33,353 bases of DNA from a virus. The stretch covers positions 1-33,353 of IMG/VR virus record IMGVR_UViG_3300002835_000640, one strand, 5' to 3'. The notes beneath the pieces are model-generated. The model did not search any database. It had not been told where the DNA came from and saw only the letters and a program-made list of their open reading frames with translations. Shown here piece by piece: positions 1-7,186 of this stretch. Position 1 is the stretch's first letter. Each line of letters starts with the position of its first letter. A program made the position numbers and the translations under genes.

Positions 1-116
1 GGTTAGACGTCCCATTGAGAAAATCCGCGATGTCGTGACATCGGCAATGCGTCACCGTTTAGCGCCAGTCGTGACGCTTTTGAAATTGACATGGCGCACT
101 TTTTGAAAGTGCGACA
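1..116. promoter_or_regulatory. Palindrome-rich region upstream of terminase genes (candidate cos/operator region)
   Basis: No gene is seen. Three perfect inverted repeats are packed here: GATGTC/GACATC at 29-34 and 37-42 with a 2-nt gap; GCGTCAC/GTGACGC at 49-55 and 71-77; and CGCACTTT/AAAGTGCG at 95-102 and 106-113 with a 3-nt gap, ending 3 nt before the first ATG. A TTGACA hexamer lies at 86-91. In lambda-like phages the cos cleavage and terminase-binding sites sit just upstream of the small terminase gene, so this may be cos; it may equally be a late promoter with operators. The GTGACGC half-site also occurs around the attachment site. Structure is seen; function is inferred. Confidence 0.5.
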
Positions 117-824
117 ATGAACGGAAGCAAGGACAGGGCATTCGCAGCGGTGATCAAGGCTTACGCCACGACCACCGGCGTCTCATTGCGCACGGCGCAG
201 AGGCACGCAACCTCTCAGCACCCTGACTGGAAGAAGTTCGCCCAGGTGACCATGGTGGCGGCGGTCTCGCGAAAGTCGGATGAGCCGCTGTCGAGCAACG
301 AGGCCACGGTGCTGGCGTATGCTTCGCCGCTGGCACCGCCGCCGCCGCCGCCTTCGATCGGGCTGGATCAGTCGACGCTCGCGGAACCGGAACGCATGAA
401 AAACGCAGCCTGGCTGATGTGGGCGGAACATTTCGCCATGTGGCGCGAGTGCCTGGGCGGCACGGAAAAAGGAACAGGCCGCGTCATCCCCCGCGATGTG
501 GCCATGGCCGGTGCCCAGGCGGGGCTGCTGATGAAGCTCCGGGCTGACTTTGAAAAAGCGCAGGCCAAGCACACGCAGTGGGAAGTCGACCAGCGGCGGC
601 TCATCCCGGCCAATGAGTTCCACGCCTACCGCAGCGGCTTTCTGATCCCGCTCCGAAACATGCTTTCCAACATGCCAGCCGAGCAGGCCATCCTCGTCAA
701 CCCGGCCAACCAGCAGCAGGCCATCAAAGGTGGCACCGAGTATCTGCTGAACCGCCTCATGCCTCAGATCCAGCAGTGCATCGACGCGCTCGACCAGCTC
801 ACCCCGCACCTGAACGCGGCATGA
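117..824 (+). CDS. Terminase small subunit (Nu1-like)
   Basis: 235 residues. Small terminase subunits recognise phage DNA at cos/pac and recruit the large subunit. The N-terminus (about residues 15-40, TTTGVSLRTAQRHA) reads as a helix-turn-helix. A proline run (about 74-80) separates it from a helical C-terminal half containing the RRLIPANEF and LSNMPAEQA segments, which resemble the central part of Nu1-type proteins. The stop overlaps the start of the large terminase gene (ATGA). No Shine-Dalgarno sequence precedes the ATG; a palindrome ends 3 nt upstream. Assignment rests on the HTH, the motifs and the position directly before a clear gpA-type terminase. Confidence 0.8.
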   Translation: MNGSKDRAFAAVIKAYATTTGVSLRTAQRHATSQHPDWKKFAQVTMVAAVSRKSDEPLSSNEATVLAYASPLAPPPPPPSIGLDQSTLAEPERMKNAAWLMWAEHFAMWRECLGGTEKGTGRVIPRDVAMAGAQAGLLMKLRADFEKAQAKHTQWEVDQRRLIPANEFHAYRSGFLIPLRNMLSNMPAEQAILVNPANQQQAIKGGTEYLLNRLMPQIQQCIDALDQLTPHLNAA

Positions 825-2638
825 GTTCCCGAATCGCATCCTACCTGCGGGAAGACTTCGCCTTCTCCACGCCCCCAAAAGTCACCGAGTGGTGTGAACA
901 AAATCTGGTCCTGCCTGCAAAGATGGCACCGGCGAGCAGTGGCCCATTCTCCATCCGCCGCCGCCCCATGATGCGCTCGATCCTCGAATGCGGCCACCCG
1001 CAGTCGGGCGTCCGCTCACTCACCGTCACCGGCGGCTCGCAAACGCTCAAGACCACCTCGATGATCCTCGTCATTGCCTACCGCATCGCGCACTCACCGA
1101 TGCCCACGCTCATCCTCGGCAATGCCGAAGACTGGCTGCGCGTCGAGATCTCCGACAAACGCCTCGGCGCACTGATTGAGGAAAACAACGCTCTCCGCAT
1201 CCACAAGCCCTTCGACCGCACCCGCTTCCGCGCCCTCTACATGGAAATGAGCGGCGCACCCATCGTCTTCGAGGGCATTAACTCGGACACCTCCACATCC
1301 GGCTCGACGCAGGGCATCGTCTACATCTGCGAGGGTGCCAAAGTGAAACACCACGACTCCGAGCAAGCGCCCGAGGCCCACCCCATCAAACTGGCCTTCG
1401 AGCGCACGAAAGAGTTCCGAGGATTGGAGCTCCAGATGATGGATTTCACGCCGAACACCCCCAACCACATCGCGTGGAAGATCTACGAGCGCGGCACCCA
1501 GACCCACTTCCACGTGCCGTGCCCTCACTGCGGCCACTACTTTCCCTTCGAGTTCGAGGTGAAAAAAAACGCGGACGCCGATGCCGACGAAGACATGGAA
1601 AGCATCTTGGAGGCCGAGCAGGATCGCGCCGTCTCCGACACCTACCGCTCGCTCATCTGGTCGCCCGATGCCCGCCGAGCGGATGGCTCGTGGAACATCG
1701 ATCGCGTCAGAGAATCAGCCCGCTACGTCTGCCCAAAAAACGGATGCCTCATCACCGACGACGACAAGCCAGGCATGATCGACCGCTACGAAGAAGTGCA
1801 TCACAACGCCAACGCTGCGCTCTCCGATCGCTCCTTTCGCATCCCCAGCTTCTACGCCCCAAAAGTTTCCTTTGGAGACATGGCCAAGGAGTTCCTCGAA
1901 AAAGGAGACCTCATCACCACCGGCCTGCAAAATTTCTACAACTCATGGCTCGGCCTCCCCTGGTCCGTCATGGCCTATAACATCACCGAGCGTCACATCG
2001 CCCGCCTCACCGGCACCCATGCACGGCGAGTCATCCCTTCGCAGCCTGCGTTCACCGTGCTCACCGCTGACCCCGGCGAAAAAGCCACGCACTGGGCCGT
2101 CATCGCCGTCATGCCAAATGGCGACCTCTTGTATATCGACTGGGGCTCGGTGACCTCGGAGCGCGATCTCATCGCTCCCGATTTCCTGAAAGCTCGCGGC
2201 TACTATCTGGCAGGCACCAGCAGCGTCATCTATCCCTCGGTCGGTTACTCCGACAGCAGCTGGAACACCGAGGAGGTCTATGACGTGTGCGATGCCTCCG
2301 GCGGCTTCCTCTGGCCCGTCAAAGGAGATCCGCGAGCCACCGGCACATGGAACGAGACCCGCGCTGCGTCACGAAACAAAGACGTCAAACTCTACACGTA
2401 TTCTGACACGCAGCTCAAAGACGAGTTCTACGGCAGGCGCATCCAAAAAGGCAAAGGCCCCAAAATCATCATCCCCACCGATGCCGACATGGAGCTGAAG
2501 ACCGGACTGATGGGCCAGATGAAAGACCGTCAGACCAACCTCTGGAAACGCGTGCAGAATGACCACCTAGGCGACTGCGGAAAATACGCCCTGCTCGCCT
2601 CTCAGATCGCCCGAAAAGCCAAGTTCATCGACTTCTGA
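821..2638 (+). CDS. Terminase large subunit (lambda gpA family)
   Basis: 605 residues from the ATG at 821, chosen because it overlaps the previous stop as ATGA; the frame is open upstream but lies inside the small-subunit gene. This is the ATPase/endonuclease that cuts concatemeric DNA and drives packaging at the portal. Visible features: a Walker A-like GGSQTLKTT near residues 71-79, a hydrophobic strand ending in acidic residues (IVYICEG, about 166-172) as candidate Walker B, CPHC (234-237) and CPKNGC cysteine pairs typical of the gpA zinc-binding insertion, and a C-terminal nuclease-like segment beginning LTADPGEKATHWAV. Length matches the gpA family (about 600-650). Confident. Confidence 0.93.
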   Translation: MSSRIASYLREDFAFSTPPKVTEWCEQNLVLPAKMAPASSGPFSIRRRPMMRSILECGHPQSGVRSLTVTGGSQTLKTTSMILVIAYRIAHSPMPTLILGNAEDWLRVEISDKRLGALIEENNALRIHKPFDRTRFRALYMEMSGAPIVFEGINSDTSTSGSTQGIVYICEGAKVKHHDSEQAPEAHPIKLAFERTKEFRGLELQMMDFTPNTPNHIAWKIYERGTQTHFHVPCPHCGHYFPFEFEVKKNADADADEDMESILEAEQDRAVSDTYRSLIWSPDARRADGSWNIDRVRESARYVCPKNGCLITDDDKPGMIDRYEEVHHNANAALSDRSFRIPSFYAPKVSFGDMAKEFLEKGDLITTGLQNFYNSWLGLPWSVMAYNITERHIARLTGTHARRVIPSQPAFTVLTADPGEKATHWAVIAVMPNGDLLYIDWGSVTSERDLIAPDFLKARGYYLAGTSSVIYPSVGYSDSSWNTEEVYDVCDASGGFLWPVKGDPRATGTWNETRAASRNKDVKLYTYSDTQLKDEFYGRRIQKGKGPKIIIPTDADMELKTGLMGQMKDRQTNLWKRVQNDHLGDCGKYALLASQIARKAKFIDF

Positions 2639-2689
2639 ACGCTTCAAGCGCAGGCACCGCCGACTAATTACAATCCACCCACACTTACC

Positions 2690-3022
2690 ATGCCACGTTC
2701 ACCGAAGTTAAAGACACCCAAAGGTCAAACATATCAGACGGTTGCCCCTGCCGCGCATGGTTCGCGTTCGCGCTGGAAGCATGTTGAAATTGCCAATCGC
2801 TTTCTGCCTAATTCCTCCATTGAGGATAGGGCAATGCGGCGGATTGATAACCTGCGAATTGGTAAAGATCGGAAACGGCTACTTGCTCTTTTGGCTGCGT
2901 ATGAATTGCCGCAGCCTTGCAACGCTTGCGGGGGCGCGGGCGGTAAGAGGTCGCGAAACAGCGGTAACATTTCTCACAAGTGCGCCGCGTGCGATGGCTT
3001 TGGAGTTGAAGCGAACAAATAG
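2690..3022 (+). CDS. Small zinc-ribbon-like protein, probable cargo gene
   Basis: 110 residues, function not recognised. The C-terminal third has two CxxC pairs followed by glycines (CNACGGAGG and CAACDGFG), the pattern of a DnaJ-type cysteine-rich half-repeat, so a bound zinc is likely. The N-terminal two-thirds is basic. Codon use is less C-biased and more AT-containing than in the flanking terminase and portal genes. The gene is separated from its neighbours by gaps of about 50-70 nt instead of overlaps, and is followed at once by an 11-bp hairpin. Together these suggest an inserted accessory gene between terminase and head-assembly genes. No Shine-Dalgarno sequence is visible before the ATG. 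Confidence 0.65.
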   Translation: MPRSPKLKTPKGQTYQTVAPAAHGSRSRWKHVEIANRFLPNSSIEDRAMRRIDNLRIGKDRKRLLALLAAYELPQPCNACGGAGGKRSRNSGNISHKCAACDGFGVEANK

Positions 3023-3024
3023 CT

Positions 3025-3058
3025 CAGCAGCAGACGGCTTTGCGGCTGTCTGCTGCTG
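3025..3058 (+). terminator. Strong hairpin after the zinc-ribbon gene
   Basis: An 11-bp perfect stem, CAGCAGCAGAC (3025-3035) with GTCTGCTGCTG (3048-3058), and a 12-nt loop start 2 nt after the stop codon. There is no T-run, so it is not a classical intrinsic terminator; it may slow transcription, protect a processed end, or be a boundary mark of the inserted gene. Confidence 0.5.
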
Positions 3059-3076
3059 CGGAAGTTCACCGCAGCA

Positions 3077-3095
3077 TTGACACCCGGGCACGACC
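3077..3095 (+). promoter_or_regulatory. TTGACAC element, 12 nt before start codon (copy 1)
   Basis: TTGACAC at 3077-3083, then exactly 12 nt to the ATG at 3096. The preceding GCAGCA is shared with the copy at 14897. No Shine-Dalgarno sequence lies between the element and the ATG. Confidence 0.6.
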
Positions 3096-3440
3096 ATGCC
3101 CGTCTCCGTTTCAGACCTGCGCCAGGAGTGGCTATTCCTGGCCCGCAACCTCTACCCCGCCACCGACTACGCGGCCCAGAAGACCTACCTCTGGAAAGAA
3201 TACACCGCGCTTACCGCCGCAGGCGATGCCGAGGGCACTGCCGCCTCGAAGGACGGAGCCAATGGAGCCTTCCAATGGAGGGGAGCCACGCCCGAGGAAA
3301 AACGGCTCGCCTTGCGTGGAGCCATCGAGCACCTCGAAGGACTCATCGCCGGTGAAGTCGCCAGCCAATACGCCAAGCCCTTCGGCTTCAAATTTGTGGG
3401 CACCCCACACGAAACCTTCGAGACCTCTGAATACCTATGA
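3096..3440 (+). CDS. Putative head-tail connector protein (gpW position)
   Basis: 114 residues, mostly helical by composition. It lies between the large terminase and portal genes and its stop overlaps the portal ATG (ATGA). In lambda this slot holds W, a 68-residue head-completion protein that joins portal and tail. This product is longer, with a Gly/Ala/Asp-rich middle (about 42-58) that could be a loop. No diagnostic motif was recognised, so the assignment is by position only. The start is fixed by the TTGACAC element 12 nt upstream. Confidence 0.5.
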   Translation: MPVSVSDLRQEWLFLARNLYPATDYAAQKTYLWKEYTALTAAGDAEGTAASKDGANGAFQWRGATPEEKRLALRGAIEHLEGLIAGEVASQYAKPFGFKFVGTPHETFETSEYL

Positions 3441-5026
3441 GCCGCAAAAAGGCCACCGCACCGACCGGAAAAGCTCCGGTCTTTTCCCCGACCAACGCAC
3501 TGGGCCCCACCACTGGCACCGTCCGCGTCGCTCCGCAGCGCATGTGGAGCAACAAATCGCTGGAGGGCATGGCGAAAAACCGCAACCGCGTGGAGGTCTC
3601 ACGCTTCCTCCAGGACGAGATTCCGGTCGTGAAATACGCGGTGCAAACCTTGCCCAAAGAAGCCATCGGCAAAGGCATCGGGCTCAAATCCATCTCCACG
3701 AATCCCGAGTTCAAAGCCGCTGCCACCGCGTTCTTCGGCAAGTGGGCCAGCTCCACCGCTTGCGATCTTCGCAAAGAAAGCACCTTCTACCAGCTCCAGC
3801 CCCGCTGGCTCAGTGCCATTCTCGGCGACGGTTCCTGCTTCGTGCAAAAAGTAAAAGGCGACGAAATGACCCGCACCTGGTCACTGGCCGACAAATCCAA
3901 ACGCCGCGTTCAATTTCAGACCTTCACCCGAGACCAGGCGTGCTCGCCCGCCAGTGCCATCGACAAGGAAGACCGCTGGAACGATGGGCTCCTTTACAAC
4001 AACTTTGGCCAGCTGGCGAAGGTCCGCATCTGCCTCGATGGCGATCCCTATTCACGCGATTCCCGCTTCGTGGATCTCGATGCCAATTTCATCAGCCACC
4101 TGAAGGACAATTTGCGCTTCAATCAGCAGCACGGCACGCCCGCCATTTTCACCAGTGGCAATGACCTGCTCGATGCCCTCGACCTCAAAGCCGTGCGGAA
4201 ACACTCGGCCAAGATTCGCGCCTCCCTGCTCGGCGTCACCACCACCACCGGCGGTGAGGTGCCTAATGCCATGAAGCAGGTCATGAAAAACACCCAGTCG
4301 GGAGTGCCGGCAGTGGACACCGGAAAACGCTTTGTCGAGATCCACGACGGCGCGGTCATGATTCCCCTGGGCATGAATGAAGACATCAAGTTCTTCACCA
4401 GCGGCGAGGCCGTGAATTTCGCCCAGCTCCTGGAGCATCTCACGCAGCCCTTCATCTATAACTTCGGCCTGCCGCCGGAGTGGATCTTCTCCATGGGCAG
4501 TCTCGGCGGTGCCAGTGCGCGTGCCATCCTCGACAAAGTGCGCCGCGCCTACGAAAACATGCGCGGCCTCATTTACCCGCACCTCCAATGGTGCTGGGAG
4601 TTCGTCATCGCCGATGCCATGCTGCCCGGTGGACCCTTGGAGAAATTCGCCACCGTCGATGACTGGAACGAGATCGACTTCGTGTGCGATCCCGACCCAA
4701 GCGTCGATCTCGGTCGCGATCACAAAGCGGACATGGACCGCTGGGACAGCCACCTGATCACGGCGGAAGATTACATCGAGCAACGCAGCGCCATGTCCGG
4801 CGTCTCCGTGCGTCACGCCAGCATCGATGAAAAACTCGACAATGTGCGCTACGCCATCTCCCAGGCGACCGGCAGACCCATCATTGAGGTCATGATCCCC
4901 GAGTCCATCGCCATCATCATCGGCCTCGGGCCAAAGGTCACGCAGGCCGCCAGTGGTCTCGTGGGCAGTTTATCGGCAGAGGCCATCGCGGACGAGCTAA
5001 GTGCCAATGACGACCCGGAAGATTGA
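3437..5026 (+). CDS. Portal protein (lambda gpB family)
   Basis: 529 residues, close to the lambda portal length. Portals form the ring at one capsid vertex through which DNA enters and to which the tail attaches. Supporting features are the position between terminase and ClpP-type protease genes, an N-terminal region reading SRFLQDEIPVVKYAVQTLPKEAIGKGIGL, the central NFAQLLEHLTQPFIYNFGLP segment, and the ASARAILDKVRRAY stretch that resembles the membrane-distal helices of lambda-type portals. The ATG at 3437 overlaps the previous stop. The stop TGA (5024-5026) lies inside the TTGACAC element of the next gene. Confidence 0.88.
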   Translation: MSRKKATAPTGKAPVFSPTNALGPTTGTVRVAPQRMWSNKSLEGMAKNRNRVEVSRFLQDEIPVVKYAVQTLPKEAIGKGIGLKSISTNPEFKAAATAFFGKWASSTACDLRKESTFYQLQPRWLSAILGDGSCFVQKVKGDEMTRTWSLADKSKRRVQFQTFTRDQACSPASAIDKEDRWNDGLLYNNFGQLAKVRICLDGDPYSRDSRFVDLDANFISHLKDNLRFNQQHGTPAIFTSGNDLLDALDLKAVRKHSAKIRASLLGVTTTTGGEVPNAMKQVMKNTQSGVPAVDTGKRFVEIHDGAVMIPLGMNEDIKFFTSGEAVNFAQLLEHLTQPFIYNFGLPPEWIFSMGSLGGASARAILDKVRRAYENMRGLIYPHLQWCWEFVIADAMLPGGPLEKFATVDDWNEIDFVCDPDPSVDLGRDHKADMDRWDSHLITAEDYIEQRSAMSGVSVRHASIDEKLDNVRYAISQATGRPIIEVMIPESIAIIIGLGPKVTQAASGLVGSLSAEAIADELSANDDPED

Positions 5027-5041
5027 CACCCGCCGCGCATC
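5023..5041 (+). promoter_or_regulatory. TTGACAC element, 12 nt before start codon (copy 2)
   Basis: TTGACAC at 5023-5029, then exactly 12 nt to the ATG at 5042. The TGA within the element is the portal stop codon, so termination of one gene and the signal for the next coincide. Confidence 0.6.
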
Positions 5042-6124
5042 ATGCGCTCCTGGTTTCAAATTCGCAATGCTGGCTCCGACTCCCTCACGATCGACATCAC
5101 CGATGAGATCGGCTACTTTGGTGTGTCGGCCAAAGACTTCGCTGCCCAGCTGAAAGCAGCAGGCACCCCCAAGTCCATCGTCCTCAATCTCGACACCCCA
5201 GGGGGCGACTGCAATGACGGCTTCACCATCTACGACGCGCTCAAAAACTCCGGCGCATCGATCACCGTGAACATCACCGGGATGGCGGCCTCCATGGGCA
5301 GCGTCATCATGCTGGCCGGAGAGAAAATCCGCATCGCCGAAAATGGCCGCGTCATGATCCACCGCGTCACCGGCGGGGCCGTGGGCAACGCGGACGAAAT
5401 GGACGCCGCTGCCAAGGTCATCCAGCAATTCGAAAACCGGATCGTGGCTCTCTACACCGAGCGCACCGGCAAAGACGAAGCTGAGATCCGCGACCTCATG
5501 AAAGCTCAGATGGGCACCTGGTTCTTTGGCGAAGAAGCCATCGACGCAGGCTTTGCGGATGAGCTGATCAAAGGCACCCAGGCACGCGCCTTCAAAGCCG
5601 AGTGGGCCGCAAAATTCACCATGCTCCCCGCCGCATTATTTGACACGCGCCAAGACGAAACGCCCACCGCGTCCATCTCCACTCAAATCACAATGACCAA
5701 AGCCATCATCGCCCTCGCTGCACACGCTGGCATCGCTCTCTCGGGCGATGAAACGGAAGACCAAATCTGCGCTGCCATCGCCGCTCACAAGCCCGAAGCC
5801 GCCAAGTTTGAAATGAACCTCGAAGACGCGGAGACCAAGAAGATCTTCGACACCGCAGTCGGTTCCGGCATTGCCGCCGCGCTGCCCGCCGCCGTCGCTG
5901 CTGCCACCCAGCCGCTGGAAGAAAAGATCGCCGCGCTCTCCGCCCTGGTCACGCACGGTGCCGCTGGTTCCGCGCAGGGTGCTGCTGCCACCTCCGGTGC
6001 AGGCACCGCCGCCAAAGGCTCCGCGCTCGACCAGTTCAACGCCATCGAAGATCCCGCTGAGCGTCAAGCCTTCTACAACAAGAATCTGGTGGCCATCAAG
6101 GCCGCAATGAAAAACGCAGCCTAA
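5042..6124 (+). CDS. Head maturation protease (ClpP/S49-like) with C-terminal scaffold-like domain
   Basis: 360 residues. Residues 1 to about 180 form a ClpP-fold serine protease: GMAASMGS places the nucleophile at Ser84, RVMIH places His107, and GFADEL places Asp173. This protease processes scaffold and capsid proteins during prohead maturation. Residues from about 200 on are Ala-rich and helical (EEKIAALSALV), like a scaffold. An in-frame ATG at codon 218 (5693) could give the scaffold separately, as lambda C and Nu3 do. It sits between portal and major capsid genes. A TTGACAC copy at 5640 lies inside the gene, 46 nt before the internal ATG. Confidence 0.9.
   Translation: MRSWFQIRNAGSDSLTIDITDEIGYFGVSAKDFAAQLKAAGTPKSIVLNLDTPGGDCNDGFTIYDALKNSGASITVNITGMAASMGSVIMLAGEKIRIAENGRVMIHRVTGGAVGNADEMDAAAKVIQQFENRIVALYTERTGKDEAEIRDLMKAQMGTWFFGEEAIDAGFADELIKGTQARAFKAEWAAKFTMLPAALFDTRQDETPTASISTQITMTKAIIALAAHAGIALSGDETEDQICAAIAAHKPEAAKFEMNLEDAETKKIFDTAVGSGIAAALPAAVAAATQPLEEKIAALSALVTHGAAGSAQGAAATSGAGTAAKGSALDQFNAIEDPAERQAFYNKNLVAIKAAMKNAA
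5693..6124 (+). CDS. Possible internal-start scaffold protein nested in protease gene
   Basis: 143 residues in the same frame as the protease, starting MTKAIIALAAHAG and ending at the same stop. The segment is Ala/Glu-rich and predominantly helical, with a probable coiled coil (TQPLEEKIAALSALV) and a glycine/alanine-rich tail, like scaffold proteins. The nested arrangement copies lambda C/Nu3. No Shine-Dalgarno sequence is visible before the internal ATG, so separate expression is an inference. Confidence 0.4.
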   Translation: MTKAIIALAAHAGIALSGDETEDQICAAIAAHKPEAAKFEMNLEDAETKKIFDTAVGSGIAAALPAAVAAATQPLEEKIAALSALVTHGAAGSAQGAAATSGAGTAAKGSALDQFNAIEDPAERQAFYNKNLVAIKAAMKNAA

Positions 6125-6162
6125 CCCTCCACCTCTGACCCCACCCTTCACTCCAAAAATAT

Positions 6163-7059
6163 ATGGCCACCCTCTTCAATGACCGTCTGTTCGCCACGCA
6201 AGCCTTCCAGCAAGTCGTGGACATGCTCGCCCCCTTGAACGCTTTCTCCACTGACCTCAGCTCCCTCGCGGGCCGTCAGGGTGAGAGCATCACCGTGCCG
6301 CTCTTCGGCTCGGCCACCGCCACCACCTACACGCAGGCAGCTGACGTCATGGAAGGCACCGGCGGCACCATCACCGCCATCACCGTCACGCTGAACGCTC
6401 GCAAGATCGTTCCCGTGGACGTCACCACCCAGCAGCTGGCAGATTCCGCCAACGCTGGCAACTACGACGCCTACGCGCAGCAGATGAGCGCCGCGCTGAG
6501 CACCCTGATCTTCCAGGACATCCTCAGCATGTTCACGGTCGCCGCTTTCGGTGCCCCCACCACCACCGCCTCCGCCAACTTCAAGCTCGACGCCGTGCTC
6601 GCCGCTCGCGTCGCCTTGAACAACAAGAAGTGCCCTCGCGCCAATCGCACCTTGCTGCTCGATGACAGCGTCGAGGCAGGTTTGTTCAGCGACACGAATT
6701 TGGTGCTGGCACTCAATCGCGGTGGCAATCAAGCCATCAACGAGGGCGACATCGGACGCGTGCTCGGGTTCGACATCATGACCCCCACCGCCTTCCCGCT
6801 CAATGGCATCTCCCTCATCGGGATCGCCGTGGGTAAGGGTGCCGCCGCTGTGGCCTTCCGTGGCCTTCAAAACTTGCTCCCCGAGCAGGAATACGAAGCC
6901 TTCGAAGTGCTGACCGATTCCGCCACCGGAATCAGTGCGCTCTACACGCGCCACTGGAATCGCGCCGCTGGCAAGTATTTCATGAACATGCAGGCCCTCT
7001 ACGGGTATGCCCGCGCACTGACTCTTCAAGGTCACTGCATCACCACGGCCACGACCTAG
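6163..7059 (+). CDS. Major capsid protein (HK97-fold type)
   Basis: 298 residues. It follows the protease/scaffold gene and precedes head-tail genes, the standard slot of the shell protein. The opening (ATLFNDRLFATQAFQQVVD), followed by the GESITVPLF strand and VPVDVTTQQLADSANAGNYDAYAQQ, reads like capsid proteins that carry a short N-arm and then an E-loop/P-domain. The end (GYARALTLQ) is a buried beta strand. Length suits a shell protein without a long cleaved delta domain. No Shine-Dalgarno sequence is seen before the ATG (CCAAAAATAT). Two hairpins, one a good terminator, follow directly. Confidence 0.8.
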   Translation: MATLFNDRLFATQAFQQVVDMLAPLNAFSTDLSSLAGRQGESITVPLFGSATATTYTQAADVMEGTGGTITAITVTLNARKIVPVDVTTQQLADSANAGNYDAYAQQMSAALSTLIFQDILSMFTVAAFGAPTTTASANFKLDAVLAARVALNNKKCPRANRTLLLDDSVEAGLFSDTNLVLALNRGGNQAINEGDIGRVLGFDIMTPTAFPLNGISLIGIAVGKGAAAVAFRGLQNLLPEQEYEAFEVLTDSATGISALYTRHWNRAAGKYFMNMQALYGYARALTLQGHCITTATT

Positions 7060-7084
7060 TCTTCGCCCTCGCTTCGCCACCCCT

Positions 7085-7107
7085 CCCTCGTGTTTGTGCC
7101 ACGAGGG
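7085..7107 (+). terminator. Hairpin downstream of major capsid gene
   Basis: Perfect 8-bp stem CCCTCGTG (7085-7092) with CACGAGGG (7100-7107) and a 7-nt loop, 26 nt after the capsid stop. There is no long T-run after it. It may stabilise the capsid mRNA 3' end or act with the terminator at 7144. Confidence 0.55.
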
Positions 7108-7143
7108 CGGGTTTGTTTCACCCAGTTCAAAACTTCGGTTTTA

Positions 7144-7179
7144 CCCGACGCTGCCCGCACTTGGCACGTCGGGTTTTTT
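7144..7179 (+). terminator. Intrinsic terminator between capsid and glycosyltransferase genes
   Basis: Stem CCCGACG (7144-7150) with CGTCGGG (7167-7173), extended inward by TGCC/GGCA across a single bulged C, a 7-nt loop, and a run of six T (7174-7179). It lies 8 nt before the next start codon. Confidence 0.8.
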
Positions 7180-7186
7180 ATTCCCC

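Noticed and set aside
4052-4816. Minus-strand 254-residue reading frame opposite the portal gene
   Set aside because: His/Gly/Val-rich composition results from high-GC antisense; it has no start signal, domain or spacing consistent with a gene. The same reasoning excludes the other large antisense frames (6148-7080, 7628-8764, 11891-12949).
7094-7186. Upstream extension of the first glycosyltransferase
   Set aside because: The extra 31 residues cover an intrinsic terminator; the family-typical KISLCLIA strand begins 6 residues after the ATG at 7187.
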